From Botryotinia globosa (Eukaryota > Ascomycota > Leotiomycetes > Helotiales > Sclerotiniaceae): DNA of 64,000 nt. The stretch's first letter is position 1, and every line of letters begins with the position of its first letter. The translations under genes were made by a program, and so were the position numbers. The DNA is taken from positions 2,418,001-2,482,000 of the forward strand of contig RCSZ01000002.1 in the NCBI GenBank assembly GCA_014898425.1. The letters are read 5' to 3'. Positions 58,795 to 64,000 of this stretch are shown here, piece after piece. The notes beneath the pieces were generated by a model, which worked only from the letters and a program-made list of their open reading frames with translations, made no database searches and was not told the DNA's origin.

Positions 58795-61769
58795 GGAATT
58801 ATTTAGGTGTGGGTGGTCAAGGGTTGAAAAGTTTCGATTCTTGATATTGTGATTTAAGGATTGTTAGATTCTGAAATCAATTATTCGTTTTTCTTCTTTG
58901 CTTTCTAGACTTGAGAGATATTTTATGAATGAATGAATTTTTGTCTCCTACGAATGAATGAGCGTTCGTTACAATGTCAAAACGAATGTACAATACTGTA
59001 GTCCTCGAAAGAGCTTTTACAAAGTGCGACGACTTCCCCCCTCGATATATACTCAGCTCAAATCTAGCGATTTGCATCTCAATCTGGAACATTAGAAAAG
59101 CTTCATACAATAAAGTTTCTAGGTACGTGCAGACCCAGCCACGACAGGCTTTGAGAAAGGCTGCCCAAGAACATGGGACTCGAATATCACGAACCACTCA
59201 CGCAACGCCCTTTCCAGAGAATTATGCGATGAAATTCTCGCGGGTGGCCATAGCACCTCATCTCAACCTTTGGTTCGCAGCGGTGAATCAAATAAAATGA
59301 AATGAAAATAATTTCCCCTGGTAAAAATTGATGTGGGATCATGTTTTCCTGTTACCTCGTACCTGGAGAGAAGTTTTCTCGAAGTGCATCTCCAGCAAAC
59401 AGTGGAGAAAATGCGGTCTGCAGTTTGGTCGCTGATTTGCTCGCCACTTTTCATGCCTGGAGGACATACGGATTAGGAATGTTGTCACGATGGTTGGCTG
59501 GTGGTTCGTTACTTCTGGAGTACTAGTGAAAGATGGGTTTATTCTCCGAGTGAAGAGGAGGGGTGTTGCCTTTTTATGCTTGTTTGTTGTCAGTAAAGGG
59601 CACTGGGGAGTTCTATGTATACTTCCTTCTCTGTGAAGTTGCTGGAGGGGATATTGAGGCTCTGGTGATTGTTTACAGGGCATGTATGTGGATTCTATGG
59701 TATGGCATGTTTGTCAATTTACGTTGAACACTGGTAATATCATGGACGAGATGAGTCTGTGTGATTCATTTCTCTCTAAATATCCAAAAATCAAGTATTT
59801 TCAACGGACTGTTCACAAAAATTATATTCAACATGATTCAGCAGAATTTTATCAAAGTTCTAGACCAAATATATCCTTGCACATCATATTGGGCATAAGG
59901 CTACTAGGGCAGAGTTTCCTCAGCCCTGTGGGTCTATTACTGTGTGTGGACCACGACAAATTGCGAGGCTAACCGCTGGATATGAAAGTCTTTAGCGTAG
60001 CATAGCTAGCTCTATCTTAATCCTTACCTATCATTTGTTTCATAAAAAACTCACGCGACCAATTTCCAACATCGTTCCATTGGTTATCAAAAAAGCATTT
60101 AACTAGATTTTAGCTCCTGTTCCTGTTCCTGGATCGGTAGCTGGGCACGCAGTTTTCCCATCATATTGTTCTAGTGGAACGTCTGCCGGGGGCCCGGCTC
60201 GCATGTCCCACTTCTGGACCCCGGAACTCTCGAGTGAAGAAGAATGCTGGGTACGCACAGATCTGACATGGTCGTGTAAATTTTTCGTGTCAGAATCTTC
60301 ATGTATATGGAGTCGGCGCTGTGGAAAATGCCTAGAAGCTTTGGTTCTAGAAAAATCTTGCTTTCGGTCTTGCTTTGGAAGGGAAATTGGGAAAGGGAAA
60401 TAGTCGGTGTGAGGAAGAGTTTTCTTGCGGATGTGGGTTTGGACGGTTTGAGGTTGTTGTTGTTGTTACGAGATATTTTGGGAGGAAGGATTTTGCATTT
60501 GAGGTGTGAATAGATGGAGGATTTGGTGCATTGGAATTGTACTACCTGCCCCAATTTGAATCACCAGCCCCTTTCCCAATATCCAAAATCTAACATGCAG
60601 TAAAAGCAGAAAAAAAGTCTCTCACATCTCACATCTCACATATCATCGAGAGAATCTCACAAGAAATATCTCAATCTCCATCACCCACCCACCAAATCCC
60701 ATCAAATATCTCATCTCCCATCTATATTCATACAATCTCCGACAAATTAATCACATACATACAAATCCCTCACACTCAAATAACCTCCGAGAAGGAAAAT
60801 TCTTCACTGGGATAGCTTTTATAGAGTAATACATAGATACCTTATGAAACTTCTATTATAGAGATTCAAGGATAATTGTACCCACACCAGATGTGTGGCC
60901 TCGAGATAAATGGATCGATGGTCTAGAACGTGGAACTATATCTCAATAATCGCTCGCTAGAGTTGGCCACCAGTGAGGTGATGAGAAGTATGCGAACAAC
61001 AAAAAACTGGTATAGTGAGTGTGGGTGAGGTGGATGATGGGATGTAGGAATGAAAGCTTGCCGAGATTCTAGTTGAAAATTTTCTGACGTGTGGGAATGA
61101 GTCTTTGGGACTGCTTTTGTTTTGTTGATATGTGATTATCATCAGGAAACTGTCTCCGTAAGGAGAGATGATTCGTGGAAATGTTGTAGTGTTGGATATA
61201 GAAGCTTTACAATACATGCCACAAGAAAGCGCAGGTAATCATCTGAGAAGGATGAGAATCATCTAATTCTATGAAGCTGTGTATTCGAATTGATAAAGTT
61301 TTCGCTGCTTCGAGTAGCAGACTGTAGTGAAAAATAATTTCTCCGTTGACGGTTCTACACACTTGCTTTTCATGTTGTTGATAATGTAACCCATTTCGCT
61401 AACAGAACCGCTGGCGGCAACTTAAAGTCATTAAAGTAAAACCTATCCTCCTACAAGCCGCCAATTATATCATTCTTATACACATGCGATTCTTCATTAT
61501 CATACAATGCGCTAAACACACACCCGCAGAATTGCGCCTACGGGCCAGCACCAAAATTGAAATTCAAATCCTAGAAACGCTATTCATCCACCATTTCTAT
61601 CGACTCGTCAGACCCGCCTTTGACAGTCTCGGAATGGGAGGTTCTTGATGATGGTAATATTTTCAGATCTCTTAAAAGTCTGTTCTTTCGAGGTGGTAAA
61701 GGTTGAGATGAGTGATTTGGAGCTGTACCAGCTAATCGACCCATATCCTCTCCCACTGCTGCAAGTACA
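58795..61769. other. intergenic spacer
   Basis: About 3 kb with no supported gene. Open frames are short, without motifs, and overlap on both strands. The 60.6-60.8 kb part has a C/A/T-rich plus strand with repeated CATCTCACAT words. Confidence 0.5.
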
Positions 61770-62095
61770 CTAATACGATCGATCCTCTTTCCACTGCTCC
61801 TCAAAGCTCCAAATCCACTCGTTTGTTATTTTTCTCCTCTTTGCAAAATCTCCCCGGTCAGAAAAGCTCGAAGTCTTTCGATCCTGTGCTTTGATTTTCG
61901 ATACATCGTCCATTGTGACTGCCGAGCTCGCTTTAGTCGAAAGATTGGAATTTGGATGATGATGCAAAGTAAATATAATCAACAATCATAGATGACTTAC
62001 GCAAAAATATCAAAGAATGATGACGCTTCCGAATACTCAATGGGGCAAAGAACAAAAAGAAGTACAGCCAAGCCTAGAAACAAACAGTGCGACAT
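61770..62095 (-). CDS. possible small secreted protein
   Basis: A tentative two-exon gene: 62001-62095 and 61770-61926, joined across a 74-bp intron (donor GTAAGT, acceptor GAG) to 83 residues in phase. The first 22 residues form a good signal peptide: MSHC, a hydrophobic core (LFLGLAVLLFVLCPI) and a likely cut near Ser-Glu-Ala. The mature part is polar and charged with two Trp and no Cys. It matches no family I know. Caution: the neighbouring frame stays open from about 61804 to 61580 with an acidic end (DESIEMVDE), so the true exon 2 may use that frame, or the locus may be frameshifted. The non-canonical AAAGCGAG acceptor is weak. Confidence 0.3.
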
Positions 62096-63001
62096 CCTCC
62101 TAATTTAGGGTGAACACCGACATCCAAGTCCGCGGTACTGACGATTGACCTTGCAGAGCTACACGAGTACAATAAATCAGTAAGCAAGAAACATCAGCTC
62201 AAAGACCGAAGCCAACTGACATCCTCTATAGAAATGGCTAACTTCGAAAAAAAACCTTCGAAGGCCGACTTTGATGCCGTAGGAATGAAGTATCCCTTTA
62301 CTGGTTGGGCTTTGGTGCTCGATTCTGAAAGTGAAGAACTGCCAGTCCTCAAGGGAGAGTTTGGTGGAGATAATTAGGGTTCGTAGTTCGAGCACGTATG
62401 TACTTGCTGGGAGGATGATAACTCGTAGAATAAAAAATATTGTACCAAGGAAACTGAGTTGCAAAAGGGTTATCAATCGTGGGGCCATATTGTATATCTT
62501 GATGGTGATGAAGTGGTGTGAGTAATGAAAACAGACAAACCAGTAGATTGAAGACATCCAGGTATTTCTCAAATAGTTGATTCTCTATCATTCCAAGAAG
62601 GAACATGGTCGTAGTTGTGGATGGCAAGAACATGTGAAGCTTCGTACCTGCCAAGCCAAGATCAAAATTTCATAAGCTTGATTTTGGTCACTATTTCGAG
62701 AATATAATCACTTCAATAGCTCAATGACTTTGCTTAACCTTATTTCATTTGAGAACGAATAATGCTCATATCCATATACAGTGTGGCAAATTACCCCAGT
62801 AATAGACAGGTGGAATCCACACTGGACCCTCTAGTATCTTTGCTCTAGAATTAAATCATTTGTCCCAGAATACTCTCCTTGACATACAGGGCCCCTTCAA
62901 GCCATATGAATTTTCAAAGCACCCGGTACTTTTAAGATTTCGTGTAGTCGGACGAAGTGTTCTCAAAATGTCTATAATCTTATGGTAGTTATGTTTGACG
63001 T
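62096..63001. other. intergenic spacer
   Basis: No firm gene. A 104-codon minus-strand frame from an ATG at 62488 has one hydrophobic segment but no splice or family support. Confidence 0.45.
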
Positions 63002-63843
<842 letters not shown>

Positions 63844-64000
63844 TCCATCATCACTTGCTTCTATGCCTTCCCAGCTTTGTGTTGTGTCAGTCTTTGTCAC
63901 TTCTCATACGGGTTTTTGTTGTCTTGTCATTTGCTTTCCAAAAGAACACATTGTAACGAATGTTGGAGGAGATTTCGAGGAAAGATATCAGGAGGGAAAT
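63844..64000 (-). other. interrupted 5' part of the NTM1 gene
   Basis: In the frame of the methyltransferase, sequence related to family N-termini reads back from 63844 to 63903, then meets TGA (63904-63906), then seven more codons back to ATG 63930. No clean acceptor lies between the stop and the WEGIE block, and the window ends before any further exon could be seen. Confidence 0.45.

Noticed and set aside
62177..62488. 104-codon minus-strand frame with a hydrophobic N-terminus
   Set aside because: Only one hydrophobic stretch, no conserved features, and an overlapping minus-strand frame of equal quality.

Overview
This window looks like nuclear DNA of a filamentous ascomycete, most likely a leotiomycete of the Sclerotiniaceae (Botrytis/Sclerotinia type). 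The evidence is the gene set and the gene structure: introns are mostly 47-110 bp, with GTAAGT-like donors, CTGAC/CTAAC branch points and TAG/CAG acceptors. Genes sit far apart, separated by long AT-rich spacers with many microsatellites. The genus is an inference from gene content; no marker gene is present. All exon models below were spliced by hand, and each intact multi-exon model closes to a multiple of three.

Layout. 1-8.25 kb is gene-poor with short tandem repeats. 8.26-15.27 kb holds a divergent pair of mRNA-processing genes sharing a 272-bp promoter: the intron-binding spliceosomal helicase Aquarius/Cwf11 (6 exons, minus) and THO subunit Hpr1/THOC1 (4 exons, plus). 16.2-18.2 kb is a long Ser/Pro-rich orphan gene. 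18.9-19.9 kb holds a broken membrane-protein gene. 20.8-24.0 kb is a RING / ZZ-like / SH3 protein, probably a ubiquitin ligase. 24.4-25.4 kb is a GNAT acetyltransferase and 27.4-28.0 kb a small membrane protein. 29.9-30.3 kb is a short Cys-containing ORF.

32.9-34.2 kb is a LaeA-like SAM methyltransferase. After a 3-kb low-complexity block (polypurine G4-type tract, TTTA/TCTA and TA/CA microsatellites) comes an NDP-glucose 4,6-dehydratase (37.5-38.9 kb). It is divergent from a triose-phosphate/nucleotide-sugar transporter (41.0-42.6 kb), a pair that could make and move UDP-deoxy-sugars such as UDP-rhamnose.

44.3-48.1 kb is a gene graveyard: a remnant ORF, a CYP52-like P450 with three single-base frameshifts and one nonsense codon, and a more decayed P450 fragment that has lost its haem Cys. 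An intact FAD monooxygenase follows (48.6-50.0 kb). 50.8-57.2 kb carries three paralogous type II membrane proteins of the DUF5672 family (glycosyltransferase-like), one with a long Lys/Glu-rich insertion built partly from a 21-bp tandem repeat. 58.0-58.8 kb is a gene that aligns by eye with low-molecular-weight tyrosine phosphatases but has Asp at the catalytic Cys position. The right edge has a possible small secreted protein and an N-terminal protein methyltransferase (NTM1 type) whose natural N-terminus is interrupted by an in-frame TGA.

No tRNA, rRNA, CRISPR array or intact transposon was recognised.
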